Part shown: positions 1 through 9,359 of the stretch, piece after piece
Layout: each line of letters starts with the position of its first letter
Numbering within the stretch: the first letter of the stretch is position 1
Assembly (NCBI RefSeq): GCF_030816725.1
Contig: NZ_JAUSYG010000001.1
Location: 2,108,001-2,172,000, forward strand
Length of the DNA: 64,000 bases
Direction of reading: 5' to 3'
Origin: Pseudarthrobacter defluvii
GTDB lineage: Bacteria; Actinomycetota; Actinomycetes; Actinomycetales; Micrococcaceae
Translations under genes and position numbers: made by a program
Notes under the pieces: generated by a model
Told to the model about the DNA's origin: nothing
Seen by the model: the letters and a program-made list of their open reading frames with translations, nothing else
The model's database searches: none

Positions 1-570
1 GCAGGGGCCGGCAGGGAGCACCCGTTCCTCCGCGGTTTCAGCGATGCCTTGAACAGCCTGGGCCTGGCCACCCTGCGCTTCAACTTCCCGTATATGGAGG
101 CAGGACGGAAGTTCCCTGACCGCCCTCCCGGGGCCATTGCCGCCTGGCGGGCGGCCATGGACACTGCCCGTGGACAGGCGGCAGCCAATCATGACCGCGG
201 CCCCGTGTGGGCGGCAGGCAAGTCGTTCGGGGGAAGGATGGCGTCCATGGCCGTGGCGGACGGCATGGATGCTGCAGGCCTTGTTTACCTGGGCTACCCG
301 CTGCATGCTCCCGGCAAGCCGGAGAAGTTGCGGGACGAACACCTGTACGGGCTTGCCGTGCCCATGCTGTTCCTGCAGGGAACCCGGGACACGTTTGCCA
401 CTTCCGGCATCCTGGCGGACGTCGTGTCCCGGATCGGCCCCAATGCCGTGCTGCAGTGGGTGGAGGGCGGCGACCATTCGTTTGCGGTGGCAGGAAAGAA
501 GCGGCCCGCCGACGAGGTGGGCGCATCAATGTCCGTCCCCGTGGCCGAATTCATTGCTGCCCGCTCCTGA
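1..570 (+). CDS. alpha/beta hydrolase, dienelactone-hydrolase/KANL3-Tex30-like (5' end outside window)
   Basis: The reading frame is open from the first base, so the true start lies upstream; 189 residues are visible. The nucleophile elbow is GKSFGGRMAS (G-x-S-x-G-G), followed by a strand that reads as YLGYPLHAPGKPEKLRDEHL. A late Asp region (LQGTRDTFA) and a His (GGDHSFAV) complete a plausible Ser-Asp-His triad. This order is typical of the small KANL3/Tex30-like alpha/beta hydrolases of actinobacteria. The substrate cannot be read from sequence. It converges with the HrpB gene that ends 45 bases downstream. Confidence 0.85.
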   Translation, partial: AGAGREHPFLRGFSDALNSLGLATLRFNFPYMEAGRKFPDRPPGAIAAWRAAMDTARGQAAANHDRGPVWAAGKSFGGRMASMAVADGMDAAGLVYLGYPLHAPGKPEKLRDEHLYGLAVPMLFLQGTRDTFATSGILADVVSRIGPNAVLQWVEGGDHSFAVAGKKRPADEVGASMSVPVAEFIAARS

Positions 571-614
571 TCCCCAGCACGCCTCCACCGCCGGGCCGCG
601 TCCGGGCGCTGCTG

Positions 615-3237
615 TTACTTGCGCTGCTTGGTGCGTGAGGTAGCCGGGGCCGACCACGGATCCTCGGGCCACGGATGCTTGGGGTAGCGGCCCCGCATTT
701 CGGCGCGGACCTGGGTGTACGGCCCGGACCAGAATGACGTCAGGTCATTGGTGACGGCGAGGGGGCGGCGGGCCGGGGAGAGCAGATGGAACAGGACCGG
801 TACGCGGCCGCCAACAAGACGCGGGGATTCGGCCAGGCCGAAGCACTCCTGCAGTTTTACCGCCACCACGGGAGCTGCGGCGCCGCCGCCGGGCTCCGGG
901 TAGTCGATCCGCACCCTGGAACCGCTGGGCACCTCAAGAACTTCCGGAGCCAGCTCGTCCAGCCGCACCGCTTCGGGCCATGGCAGCAGGCGGCGCAGCG
1001 GCTGGCCAAGGTCAAGCGACGTGACGGGCTTGCCGGCGGCGAGCTCCTCCAGCTCAGGCCCCAACCACTCATCCAGCCGCGCCAGCAGGGCGGCGTCCGA
1101 CACATCAGGCCAGGGCGCTCCCAGCTCACGATGCAGGAAAGCGAGCCGTCGCCGGAAGGCGGACGCCGCCGTCGACCAGGCCAGGGCCTCGAGCCCCCCG
1201 GACTGCAGCGCCGCCGCCACAGCCCTCCTGCCCTGACCCGGCGTTGGCCGGACCGGCGTGGCGGACAGCACGATGGCCCCCAGCCGCCTGGTCCTCCGCG
1301 CGCTGACCCGGCCCCCGCTGAATTCCGCGTCCACTGTGTCAGCCTGCAGGTGTGCCGCTGCCATTTCGGCCGTCGCAGCGGAAAGCGGCGCCGCAGCGCG
1401 GATCACGGCGCCGGTGCCGGCGGCGTCCCGGCCTTCCGCCCGGGACACCTCGGCCACGGCCAGCCATTCCTCGCCGGACAAGGTGCTGCCCGAGGGCAGG
1501 CCCCGCCCTGGTGCCGGAGGTCAGCAGGTACTGCCCTGCGCCCCCGCTGCCGGGGACGCGGCGGGCCACCCGGTCAGGAAAGGCGAGGGCGACGACGGCG
1601 CCTACAGCTTCGCCGCCGGCAGCAGGCAGGACGGAGCCGGCCCCCGCACCGGCCTCTTGCCGCCGGGCAAGCGCGGCCAGCCGCCTGGCCTCCTCCGCCC
1701 AGCGGCGTCCCGCCGGGCCACGGTCCGCACGGAGCTGGGACAGGAGGCGGGGCAGGTCAGCTCCCGGAGCACGGTGGTCCCCGGACAGTGCGGCGACCAC
1801 CTCGGCGGGAAGCTCCTGGCCAAAGGAGGCGCCGCCGTCGAGCAAGGCCCGGGCCAGCCGTGGATCGGCGGGTATCGCTGCAAGGGCGCGTCCTGTCTTC
1901 GTCACCTTGCCGTCGCCGGACACGGCCCCCAACTCCCGAAGCACCTCGATGGCGTCCTCCATGGCCACGCGGGGCGGCGCATCGGGCAGAGCCAGCCCGT
2001 TTCCACCAGGCGCACCCCAGCAGGCGAGGGTGAGCGCGGCGCCGGTCAGGTCCGCGACGCTTATTTCCGGCGTCAGGTGCGCCGGAGCGGCCCCGTATGC
2101 CTGCTGCGGATAGCAGCGGACCACTGTCCCCGGTCCTTGCCGGGCGGCGCGGCCCGCCCGCTGGTCGGCGGACGCCCGGGAACAGGAAACGGTCACCAGC
2201 CCGCTCATGCCCCGGCCTGAATCCCGGCGCGGCTCCCGGGCCATCCCGGAGTCGATGACCAGCCGGACGCCAGGCACCGTGAGGGAGGACTCGGCAAGAT
2301 CCGTGGAGACGACGATCCGGGGCGGATCCCCGGGGGTCCGCCCAGACACCGCCCTGTCCTGTTCCGCTGCGCCCACTTGGCCGTGAAGTTCCAGGACGTC
2401 CACGGCGCCGGCCGCCCGGGTGCGGAGGAGCCCGGCAACGTAGGACACTTCCCTGGCGCCGGGGAGGAAAACGAGTGCATCCACCGAGTTGTCCGCGGCA
2501 ACGGCGCGGGTGTGGGCGTCCGCCGCGACCGCGGCCACATGGTCCAGGAAGGAGCGGCCCACTCCCCTGGCGTCCAGCCGGGCGGCCGGCGCGGGGAGCC
2601 ACTGGACTTCCAGGGGATGGTTCACGGAAGGACAGTCCACGACAGGTGCCGGCCCGCCGCCGTCGGAATCCCCCAGCAGGGCGGCGAACCGCGGGGCATC
2701 CAGCGTTGCGGACATGGCGACGACGGCCAGGTCGCTCCGGAGCGCACGGACCTCGGCGAGCATCCCGACCAGGAGATCCGTTTCCAGCCCGCGTTCGTGG
2801 ACTTCGTCCAGCACCACGGCGGCGGTCCCGCCGAGCCCGGGATCGGCCAGCAGGCGGTTCAACAGGATGCCCGGGGTGACAAACTCGACCTTGGTCCCCG
2901 GGCCTGCCTGCCGTTCCCCGCGCACCGTGTAGCCCACGCGGCCTCCCGGCCTGCCGCCGTCCAGTGCGGCCAAGCGGCGCGCAGCGGCCCGCGCGGCAAC
3001 CCGCCGCGGCTGCGTGACAACGACGCGCCCGTGCCGGCCGTACAGATCCGCCAGCAGCGGCGGGACCAGCGTGGTCTTGCCCGTTCCCGGCGGCGCCTGC
3101 ACGACCGCCGCGCCCGCCGGGTTTCCGCTGAGCAGCGCGTCCCGCAAAGCAGGAAGGGAACCTGCGAAGGCGAGACCGGCGCCGATGGCCGCCAGGTTGA
3201 AGGCGTCGACAGCCGGTGGGCCGTCAGATGAACTCAT
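615..3237 (-). pseudogene. hrpB: ATP-dependent helicase HrpB, interrupted by a single-base frameshift
   Basis: Two overlapping frames together make a full-length HrpB (about 874 codons, the usual family length). The N-terminal frame (3237 to about 1500) has Walker A APPGTGKTTL, the DEVH box in VVLDEVHERG, motif III SATLD and the QRAGRAAR helicase motif VI. The C-terminal frame (about 1500 to 615) carries the HrpB-specific C-terminal domain (LSGEEWLAVAEVSR, then HPWPEDPW near the end). The frames join at the C4 run at 1501-1504: with one C fewer, the reading TSGTRAGLPSGSTLSGEEW is restored. HrpB is a DEAH-type RNA helicase-like ATPase of uncertain cellular role. Either the gene is newly broken or the extra base is a sequencing error; both halves look under normal constraint. 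Confidence 0.85.
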
Positions 3238-3279
3238 CCATCCATTCTGCCCTGACGGTGCGGCACCTTCCGGACGGGA

Positions 3280-3903
3280 TCAGGGCTTCCCCTGGCCCTT
3301 GTCCCTGCCCTTGTTCTTGTCCTTGGCGTCCTTGGCGTCCTTGGCAGTATCTGCACGCTGTGATCCGGGAACCTCCATGACCGGGGCCGGCGCCGGGGCG
3401 GGGACAGCAGCAGGAACGGCCGGTTCCACCGGCGCGGGGACGGGTTGGGTTTGGGCAGTGCCGGCAACGGCGGGCGCCGCCTCGCTGGGTTCAGGTTTTG
3501 GGGCGGCGGGCGCCGCGGCAGCGGCCACCCGCCTGGTGATGTCGGACTTCACGGCCGAGACCGCGGTCTCGATGCCGCGGTACCGCGCTGCCGAAAGGCG
3601 GCCTGCTGCTGCGGCGTCGCCCAGGTCCTTCTCGAGTGCCTGCAGGGCTGCCAGTGCTCCGTCCATCCTGTTTTCGGCCGCGGCCTGGCTGATGCTCAAT
3701 ACGCGGATCTGGAAGCCGCGGAGGACGTTTTCGTCGTCAGTGGAACGGACACCGGCGGCGCCGGCAACGAGGGCAGCGGCAATGAGGGTGCAGCACAGGA
3801 CAATGAGTGCATGGGCCCGCCGGCGGCGCGGGGCTGCCGGAGACACCGCCACTGCCCCGGCGGTCAACCCCGGCGCCCTTGTGGGTTCAACCCTATGCGG
3901 CAT
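3280..3903 (-). CDS. hypothetical membrane-anchored protein, mucin-associated-surface-protein-like
   Basis: The protein has 207 residues: a short basic cytoplasmic N-terminus (PRRRRAH), one hydrophobic segment at about 32-50 (ALIVLCCTLIAAALVAGAAG), and a helical extracytoplasmic part at about 55-130. A Pro/Ala-rich linker (PVPAPVEPAVPAAVPAPAP) follows, and a Lys/Asp-rich tail (AKDAKDAKDKNKGRDKG). This is the layout of proteins labelled mucin-associated surface protein in Arthrobacter; the function is unknown. Its start overlaps the stop of the upstream small membrane protein by 11 bases, so the two are probably co-transcribed and translationally coupled. Confidence 0.7.
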   Translation of the reverse strand: MPHRVEPTRAPGLTAGAVAVSPAAPRRRRAHALIVLCCTLIAAALVAGAAGVRSTDDENVLRGFQIRVLSISQAAAENRMDGALAALQALEKDLGDAAAAGRLSAARYRGIETAVSAVKSDITRRVAAAAAPAAPKPEPSEAAPAVAGTAQTQPVPAPVEPAVPAAVPAPAPAPVMEVPGSQRADTAKDAKDAKDKNKGRDKGQGKP

Positions 3904-4195
3904 GCCTGCCCCTCATTGGCGCGGGGGCGGTGGAGCGGACGGGCAGCATGGTGACAGTGGCCGGGCTGGCCTCCGGCTGCGCTGACGTGGGCTTCCGGGA
4001 CTGCGAGGAGGCCCGCGCCAGGAGCATCCGGACTCCTGCCCGCATGAGGGTGGCGATCAATAAGCCGATGCCCACTCCGAGCAGCACATGCCCGGCGAGA
4101 TAGTGCTGTGCGGCGCCGGGGCCACCCTCTGTGGCGACGGCCGCGCCGCCAACGGTCAGCACCAGTGACAGGGCCGTACCGAAAATTGCGCCCAT
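3893..4195 (-). CDS. small hypothetical membrane protein (two TM segments)
   Basis: About 100 residues with two hydrophobic stretches, FGTALSLVLTVGGAAVA and LAGHVLLGVGIGLLIATLM, then a short basic tail. No family is recognised. Several ATGs are in frame. The one at 4195 is preceded by a GGGAG at usable spacing; the ATGs at 4210 and 4216 are alternatives. A pair of identical 15-base repeats sits immediately upstream (4221-4257). It is the first gene of a two-gene unit with the mucin-associated-like protein. Confidence 0.6.
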   Translation of the reverse strand: MGAIFGTALSLVLTVGGAAVATEGGPGAAQHYLAGHVLLGVGIGLLIATLMRAGVRMLLARASSQSRKPTSAQPEASPATVTMLPVRSTAPAPMRGRHAA

Positions 4196-4220
4196 GGCTC
4201 CTGCTCCCATTCCCATTTAA

Positions 4221-4257
4221 TCAGCAAGCTTACTAGTAATGCTCAGCAAGCTTACTA
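4221..4257. repeat. two identical 15-bp direct repeats upstream of a membrane-protein operon
   Basis: TCAGCAAGCTTACTA occurs at 4221-4235 and again at 4243-4257, a 22-bp period (about two helical turns). Each copy contains the palindrome AAGCTT. The pair ends only 5 bp from the most upstream candidate start of the minus-strand membrane gene, so it sits where an activator or repressor would bind the promoter. No known regulator is assigned. Confidence 0.55.
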
Positions 4258-4316
4258 CCTGATGGGCCTGAGGCAAGACTTAGGAAGGGTGCGTCGGCGC
4301 CGCTTGGGCCCGCCGG

Positions 4317-5255
4317 CTACACCCGCTGGTCCAAAGCGGCGAGCAGCCGGCGTACGGATCCGCCCAGGTTCCAGTCGGTGGCCAGCTGTTCCAGTTCCCG
4401 GCGCCGGTCACCTGTCACCGGTTGCAGCAGCGCGCCCGCCTGGTCAAGGGTGGGCAGCTCCAGGTCCCGCACCAACCGGACGACGGCGGGGGCTGCTTCC
4501 AGGTACGCGGCGGCGGCGGCGAGCTTGGCCTGGACAGGTCCGGGCACCCCGCCGCCCGGCTGTTCCGCCGCCGCCAGCAGCCGCTCAAGGGTGCCGTACT
4601 TCAGCAGCAGGGAGGCCGCGGTTTTCTCGCCGATGCCGGCTACACCGGGAAGGCCGTCGGAAGCATCCCCGCGCAGGGTTGCATAGTCGGCGTACTGCTG
4701 GGGCAGGACCTTGTACTTGGCCACCACGGTTTCCTCCGTGATGACTTCCAGGTTCTTCATGCCGCGGGCTGTGTAAATCACCCGGACCCCGCGCCCGTCA
4801 TCGCAGACCTGGAAAAGGTCGCGGTCGCCCGTGACGACGTCCACGGGGAAGGCGGCCTGGCTCGCGTAGGTGCCCACGACGTCGTCGGCCTCGTGTTCTG
4901 CCGCGCCTACTATGGCGATGCCGGCCAGCTCCAGTACGCGGCGGATCATGGGCAGCTGCGCTTCGAGGCCCTGCGGCACCACTTCCACGTCGGTGCCGCC
5001 CGGTACTGCCTGGGCCACGCGGTGGGCCTTGTACGTGGGGAGCAGGTCCACCCGCCACTGGGGCCGCCAGTCGTCGTCCCAGCATGCCACCAGGTGGCTG
5101 GCCTGGTAGTCGGTGGTGAGGCGGGCGATCATATCCAGCAGCCCGCGGACGGCGTTGACCGGCGTTCCGTCCGGGTGGCGGATGGTGTCCGGCAAACCGT
5201 AGAAGGCACGGAAGTAAAGGGAGGCAGTGTCGAGCAGCATGAGGCGCTGGGGCAT
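4317..5255 (-). CDS. 5'-3' exonuclease (FEN/PIN-fold, Pol I N-domain-like)
   Basis: The protein has 312 residues and matches the stand-alone actinobacterial 5'-3' exonucleases related to the N-terminal domain of DNA polymerase I. The N-terminal core has LLDTASLYFRAFYGLP with the first metal-binding Asp, then WDDDWRPQWR. The acidic cluster EHEADDVVG and VVTGDRDLFQV supplies further metal ligands. The helix-3-turn-helix DNA clamp is GLPGVAGIGEKTAASLL. It should cleave 5' flaps or RNA primers in repair and Okazaki-fragment processing. No polymerase domain follows. It is transcribed alone, divergent from the BNR-4 gene. Confidence 0.9.
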   Translation of the reverse strand: MPQRLMLLDTASLYFRAFYGLPDTIRHPDGTPVNAVRGLLDMIARLTTDYQASHLVACWDDDWRPQWRVDLLPTYKAHRVAQAVPGGTDVEVVPQGLEAQLPMIRRVLELAGIAIVGAAEHEADDVVGTYASQAAFPVDVVTGDRDLFQVCDDGRGVRVIYTARGMKNLEVITEETVVAKYKVLPQQYADYATLRGDASDGLPGVAGIGEKTAASLLLKYGTLERLLAAAEQPGGGVPGPVQAKLAAAAAYLEAAPAVVRLVRDLELPTLDQAGALLQPVTGDRRRELEQLATDWNLGGSVRRLLAALDQRV

Positions 5256-5419
5256 ACCTTGATCCTGACATGGAATGGGTCATCCGAGCAGCAGGCGGGT
5301 CCGGCGCATAAAGCGCCTGCTGATCGGATGCGGCCAACCTGGCCCCTAACCGTTGACCCCGGAAGAGGCATGGGTGAGGATGTGGGAATACCCTTTCCTA
5401 CCCCCACACCAGGAGTGCC

Positions 5420-6712
5420 ATGCCCACGGAGCCGATCACCATCAATGACAACGGCGCATGGTGCTGGTTCCAGGACGAGCGTGCACTGGTCGATCCCGTG
5501 GCCAACACACTGCTGGTCGGTTCAGTGGCCGCGCCGCAGGGCCCCGGCGGCGACAGCAGGGGCGGCAACATCGAAGTCGCTGTCCTGGACCTGGCCACCG
5601 GAAACAGCAGGGTTCACGTCCTGCACCGGCAGCTGGAAGCCGATGACCACAATGCCCCTGCCCTGCTGATCAGGCCCGACGGCCGCTACCTGGCCATGTA
5701 TGCCAAGCACAAGACGGACAACTATTCGCGCTGGCGGATCTCGGTCCGGCCCCACGACGCCTCAGAGTGGGGACCGGAACAGTGTTTCGACTGGACGGAA
5801 CTTGCAGCCGGACGCGGCGCAACCTACTCCAACCTGCACCGGCTGGACGCCGAGTGCCGGGTTTATAACTTTGTCCGTGCCATCAACGACGACCCCAGCC
5901 TGATGGTGTCCGACAACGATGGCACCTCCTGGCGCTACGGCGGCAAACTCTTCACCCGGCCCAAGGTGGGGTACGTGAACGGCTACACCCGTTACTCCGG
6001 CAACGGTCAGGACCGGATCGACCTCATCACCACGGACCACCACCCCCGCGACTTCAACAACAGCATCTATCACGGCTACATCCGGGACAACACCCTGCAT
6101 GACTCCCAGGGGAAGGTGGTTTCCAAGCCGTTGATCGGCTCGCCCGGCATCGACCAGGCGTCCCTGACCACCGTCTTCCGGGCAGGTGCGGAACTGGACG
6201 GGGACGTCCTCACGCACGGCTGGACAGTGGACCTTCGGGGCCGGGGAACGGACCTGGCCGCCATTATCAGCTGCCGGGCGAACGACACCAATGGTGTGCT
6301 GAGGCGCGAACAGGTGCTCGACGTCGATGATCACCGCCTGCTCTACGCCCGCTTTGACGGGACGCACTGGAGGCTGAACCCGCTCGCCGTCGCCGGCCCT
6401 GCCCTGCTGCCGCACGAACAGGACTACACCGGCCTGGGTGCCGTGGACCCCAACGACCTGGACCAGGTGTATGTCTCCACCCCTGTTGATCCCCGGTCCG
6501 GTGAGGCCACAGCCCACTATGAGATCTACCGCGGCCGGACCGGGGACGGCGGCGCCACGTGGGAGTGGGAGGCAGTGACCTCCGGTTCCAGGATGGACAA
6601 CCTCCGGCCGATCGTGGCGCCCGGAGACGCCACGGTCCACGCTGTCTGCTGGTTCCGTGGCAGCATGCGCTCCTCCCAGGCCTACGAAACCGAAGTGGTG
6701 GTACTGCGCTGA
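5420..6712 (+). CDS. BNR-4 repeat-containing protein (neuraminidase-like propeller)
   Basis: The protein has 430 residues and starts with the family signature NDNGAWCWFQDERA, followed by DDHNAPALLIRPDGRYLAMY and repeated Asp-box-like loops. These match the BNR-4 beta-propeller proteins, some of which are polysaccharide lyases or accessory sugar-binding proteins. No signal peptide is visible, so a cytoplasmic role on imported oligosaccharides is more likely than secretion. The start is supported by AGGAG six bases upstream (ccaggagtgccATG). A specific substrate cannot be given. Confidence 0.8.
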   Translation: MPTEPITINDNGAWCWFQDERALVDPVANTLLVGSVAAPQGPGGDSRGGNIEVAVLDLATGNSRVHVLHRQLEADDHNAPALLIRPDGRYLAMYAKHKTDNYSRWRISVRPHDASEWGPEQCFDWTELAAGRGATYSNLHRLDAECRVYNFVRAINDDPSLMVSDNDGTSWRYGGKLFTRPKVGYVNGYTRYSGNGQDRIDLITTDHHPRDFNNSIYHGYIRDNTLHDSQGKVVSKPLIGSPGIDQASLTTVFRAGAELDGDVLTHGWTVDLRGRGTDLAAIISCRANDTNGVLRREQVLDVDDHRLLYARFDGTHWRLNPLAVAGPALLPHEQDYTGLGAVDPNDLDQVYVSTPVDPRSGEATAHYEIYRGRTGDGGATWEWEAVTSGSRMDNLRPIVAPGDATVHAVCWFRGSMRSSQAYETEVVVLR

Positions 6713-6731
6713 TCCGTCTTGCCCGGAGGCT

Positions 6732-7337
6732 TCATGGCCTGGTCCCCGGCGGACCGCCAATCACATGGGGGATGTACTCGAGCAGCTGAAGGCGCCCGTC
6801 GAACGTCCGGCTTTCCACCAGCTCCAGGGCGACGTCGGGGTAGCCGTCATAGATCCGTTCGCTTCCAGTGCGCCCGGTGATCAGGGGGAAGACAACCAGC
6901 CGGAACCGGTCCACCAAGTCCGCGGCCACCAGGGAGCGGCAGAGGCTCAGGCTGCCCAGGGTGCTCAACGGCCCCGCATGGGTCTGCTTCAGCTGCCGGA
7001 CGGCCTCAATTGCGTCCCCCGCGACGAGTTGGGAGTTCGGCCAGCTGAGGGGTGCCTTCAAGGTTGAGGAAAACACCACCTTGGGAACGGCTGCCAGGCC
7101 CGTCAGGGACGCGCCTTCCTCCTCCGAATAGCCGGCAGCCCCGGCCGCGGCGTCCTCAGACATCCCGGACATGAGCCGGTAAGTGTTGGCCCCCATCAGG
7201 AACGTATAGTCCTTTCCCGCCTCCTGCTGAAGCCAGGCCAGGTATTCCGGTCCTTCCAGGCCCCACCACCCCGGCCAGCCGTCGCCCGAGGCACAGCCGT
7301 CCAGCGTGATGATCAGATCCACCGTCAACTGGGCCAT
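6732..7337 (-). CDS. dihydrofolate reductase family protein (RibD C-terminal fold)
   Basis: The protein has 201 residues. It begins LTVDLIITLDGCASG, the typical first strand of DHFR-fold/RibD-C proteins, followed by FLMGANTYRLMSGM and LSTLGSLSLCRSLVAADLVD (NADPH-binding helix) and the FPLITGRTGSERIYDGYP segment. These stand-alone proteins are NADPH-dependent reductases of unknown substrate and are not the folate enzyme itself. Its start lies 6 bp from the stop of the VWA gene, so it is the last gene of the MoxR-VWA-DHFR unit. Confidence 0.85.
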   Translation of the reverse strand: MAQLTVDLIITLDGCASGDGWPGWWGLEGPEYLAWLQQEAGKDYTFLMGANTYRLMSGMSEDAAAGAAGYSEEEGASLTGLAAVPKVVFSSTLKAPLSWPNSQLVAGDAIEAVRQLKQTHAGPLSTLGSLSLCRSLVAADLVDRFRLVVFPLITGRTGSERIYDGYPDVALELVESRTFDGRLQLLEYIPHVIGGPPGTRP

Positions 7338-7343
7338 GGCCGA

Positions 7344-9344
7344 TCAGAACCAATCGCCGTCGGCGTAGGCGCTGCGGACGTGGGCGCGCAGGTACTCCCC
7401 CACCACCGCGGCGCCAAGGTCGCCCACCTCGGGCGCCACCACCCGGCCGTCCACCCGCCGCGCCATGCGCTGGATGAACCGTTCCAGGCCGGGGTCGTTC
7501 CCCAATCGGAAAAAGGTGGTCTGTGCCCCCATGCGGCCAAGGCGGTCCAGTTCGCCGATGGTGGCGCGGATGGTCTCGGCGTCCGGCGGCCAGTTGAACC
7601 AGGAGTCCCCGTCGGGCAGCAGGTGCGCCGTGGGTTCGCCGTCCGTGACCACCAGCAGGACAGGCTGCATGGAGGGGTGCTGCCGGAAGAAACGCCCTGC
7701 CAGCAACAGGCCGTGATGCAGGTTGGTTCCCTGTTCGCGCAGGGCAGGCAGCGCCGTCAGGTCCCCGATGTCCATGGACTGCGCGTACCGGCCAAACGCA
7801 ATCAGCTGCAGCCGGTCCCCGCGGAAGCGGGTGGACACCAGATGGTGCAGTGCGAGCGCCGTCCGCTTCATGGGAACCCACCGCCCCTCGGCCGCCATGG
7901 AAAAGGAGACATCCACCAGCAGGGCAACCGCGGCCTGGGTCCGGGCCTCCGTCTCCGCTACTTCGATGTCGTCCACGGCCAGCCGCAGCCCGCGGGACGG
8001 GTCGCCGCCGTCGGCCATGGTCCGACGGATGGCGTTGGTCATGGTGCGGGTGACGTCCCAGGGCTCCGCATCGCCGAACTCCCACTGCCGGCTGGAACCT
8101 GTCTGTTCACCCGCCGCCCCCGCCATCCTGGTTTCCCGGCTGCCCTGCCGCCCGGACAGCCGCCTGGCAGCGTCCCGCAGCAGCGACTTTCCCAGCCGCC
8201 GCATGGCCTGCGGGGACAACCGGAGGTCCCCGTCCGCGCCGCGCCGCAAATAGCCGCCGTCCTGCATGGCGCGTTCGATGTCGGCGAGCGTACGGGCACT
8301 GACGGCGGCATTTTCGCCAAGCTGGCGCGCGAGGGCATCGAGGTCCAGGTCATCCAGCCGGGAGCCGTTGTAGCTTTGTGAGAGCTGCTCGGACAGTTCG
8401 TCAAGCTCCGCGATGTCCTGGAGCACCCCGGTGCCGTCGCCCAGTCCCAGGCCTTCCTGCCCTTCGAATCGTTCCGAGCCTGTCCAGTCCTCCCCTGGCC
8501 GCAGTGCCTGCAGTGTGGCGTCCAGCTCGCTGAGCTGGGCCATCAGTTCGGGTGAGCCAAAGGCCTGGGCTGACAGCCTCATCAGCTCATCACGCTGCTC
8601 CGGGGACATTGACTGCAGGAGCCGCTGGGCAGCGGCGGCACGCTGGGCCAGGGCATCCACCAGTTCCTCGACCGACTGGGGGTTCTCGGGAAAGTACTGG
8701 CCGTGCCTGGCCATGAACTCACGGAAGTCGGCGTCCGTGTCTTCGCCGCGGCGGTGCTTGCCCAGCAGCTCGTTGAGGTCCCGGAGCATCGCGCTCACCG
8801 CCTCGCGGTCTTCCTCGGTGGCGCTCTCCAGCGCCTGCTTTATCCCGGCGAACCGCTGTTCAAGGACTTCCCGGCCCAACAGGTCCTTGATCTGTTCGTA
8901 TGCTTCGCGTGCTGCACTGGATTGCCAGTCGTAGGACGCCAGCTCATTGACGGCCGCGGCCGTGGACGGCGGCAGGTTCTGCAGCTGCATTTCCCGGAAG
9001 GCACGGTCCGTGTTGTCCATCATCGCGTCCCGGGCCAGCTGCTTGCGTTCCTCCAGCACCGCGGTGTCCAGGAGTTTCTTCACTTCATCCAGCGTGCCGT
9101 CCAGCCGGTGCCGGCTGAGCAGCTCGCGCCGCCGCTGCTGCACGCGCCTGGCAAGGTCGTCCAGGCCGTCGCGGTTCCGGCCGCCGCGCCGAAGGAACTC
9201 CTGAAGGGCGTGGCGCGGCGAGTAGCCCGCCATCACGTCCTCGGCGACGGCGTCCAGCGCCTCGGCCAGGTCCACCGGCGGGGCGAGCGGGTCCGGTCCG
9301 CCGGTGTACCGGCCGTACCTGGCGGAGCGTTTGTGGATGGCCAT
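7344..9344 (-). CDS. VWA domain protein, magnesium-chelatase-like partner of MoxR ATPase
   Basis: The protein has 666 residues. The first ~430 are helical and charged. A C-terminal von Willebrand A domain carries an intact MIDAS site: DVSFS (D-x-S-x-S), EQGTNLHHG (Thr) and VTDGEPTAH (Asp). The gene follows a MoxR-type AAA+ ATPase by 15 bp, the standard MoxR/VWA pairing in which the ATPase and metal-dependent adhesion protein act together as a chaperone-like or metal-insertion machine. There is no signal peptide or TM segment, so it is cytoplasmic. Its client is unknown. Confidence 0.88.
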   Translation of the reverse strand: MAIHKRSARYGRYTGGPDPLAPPVDLAEALDAVAEDVMAGYSPRHALQEFLRRGGRNRDGLDDLARRVQQRRRELLSRHRLDGTLDEVKKLLDTAVLEERKQLARDAMMDNTDRAFREMQLQNLPPSTAAAVNELASYDWQSSAAREAYEQIKDLLGREVLEQRFAGIKQALESATEEDREAVSAMLRDLNELLGKHRRGEDTDADFREFMARHGQYFPENPQSVEELVDALAQRAAAAQRLLQSMSPEQRDELMRLSAQAFGSPELMAQLSELDATLQALRPGEDWTGSERFEGQEGLGLGDGTGVLQDIAELDELSEQLSQSYNGSRLDDLDLDALARQLGENAAVSARTLADIERAMQDGGYLRRGADGDLRLSPQAMRRLGKSLLRDAARRLSGRQGSRETRMAGAAGEQTGSSRQWEFGDAEPWDVTRTMTNAIRRTMADGGDPSRGLRLAVDDIEVAETEARTQAAVALLVDVSFSMAAEGRWVPMKRTALALHHLVSTRFRGDRLQLIAFGRYAQSMDIGDLTALPALREQGTNLHHGLLLAGRFFRQHPSMQPVLLVVTDGEPTAHLLPDGDSWFNWPPDAETIRATIGELDRLGRMGAQTTFFRLGNDPGLERFIQRMARRVDGRVVAPEVGDLGAAVVGEYLRAHVRSAYADGDWF

Positions 9345-9359
9345 GGCGCCTCCTGGTGC

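Noticed and set aside
786..2220. Plus-strand open frames opposite hrpB
   Set aside because: They show Arg/Gly/Pro-rich composition typical of antisense frames in high-GC DNA, and hrpB motifs lie on the other strand.
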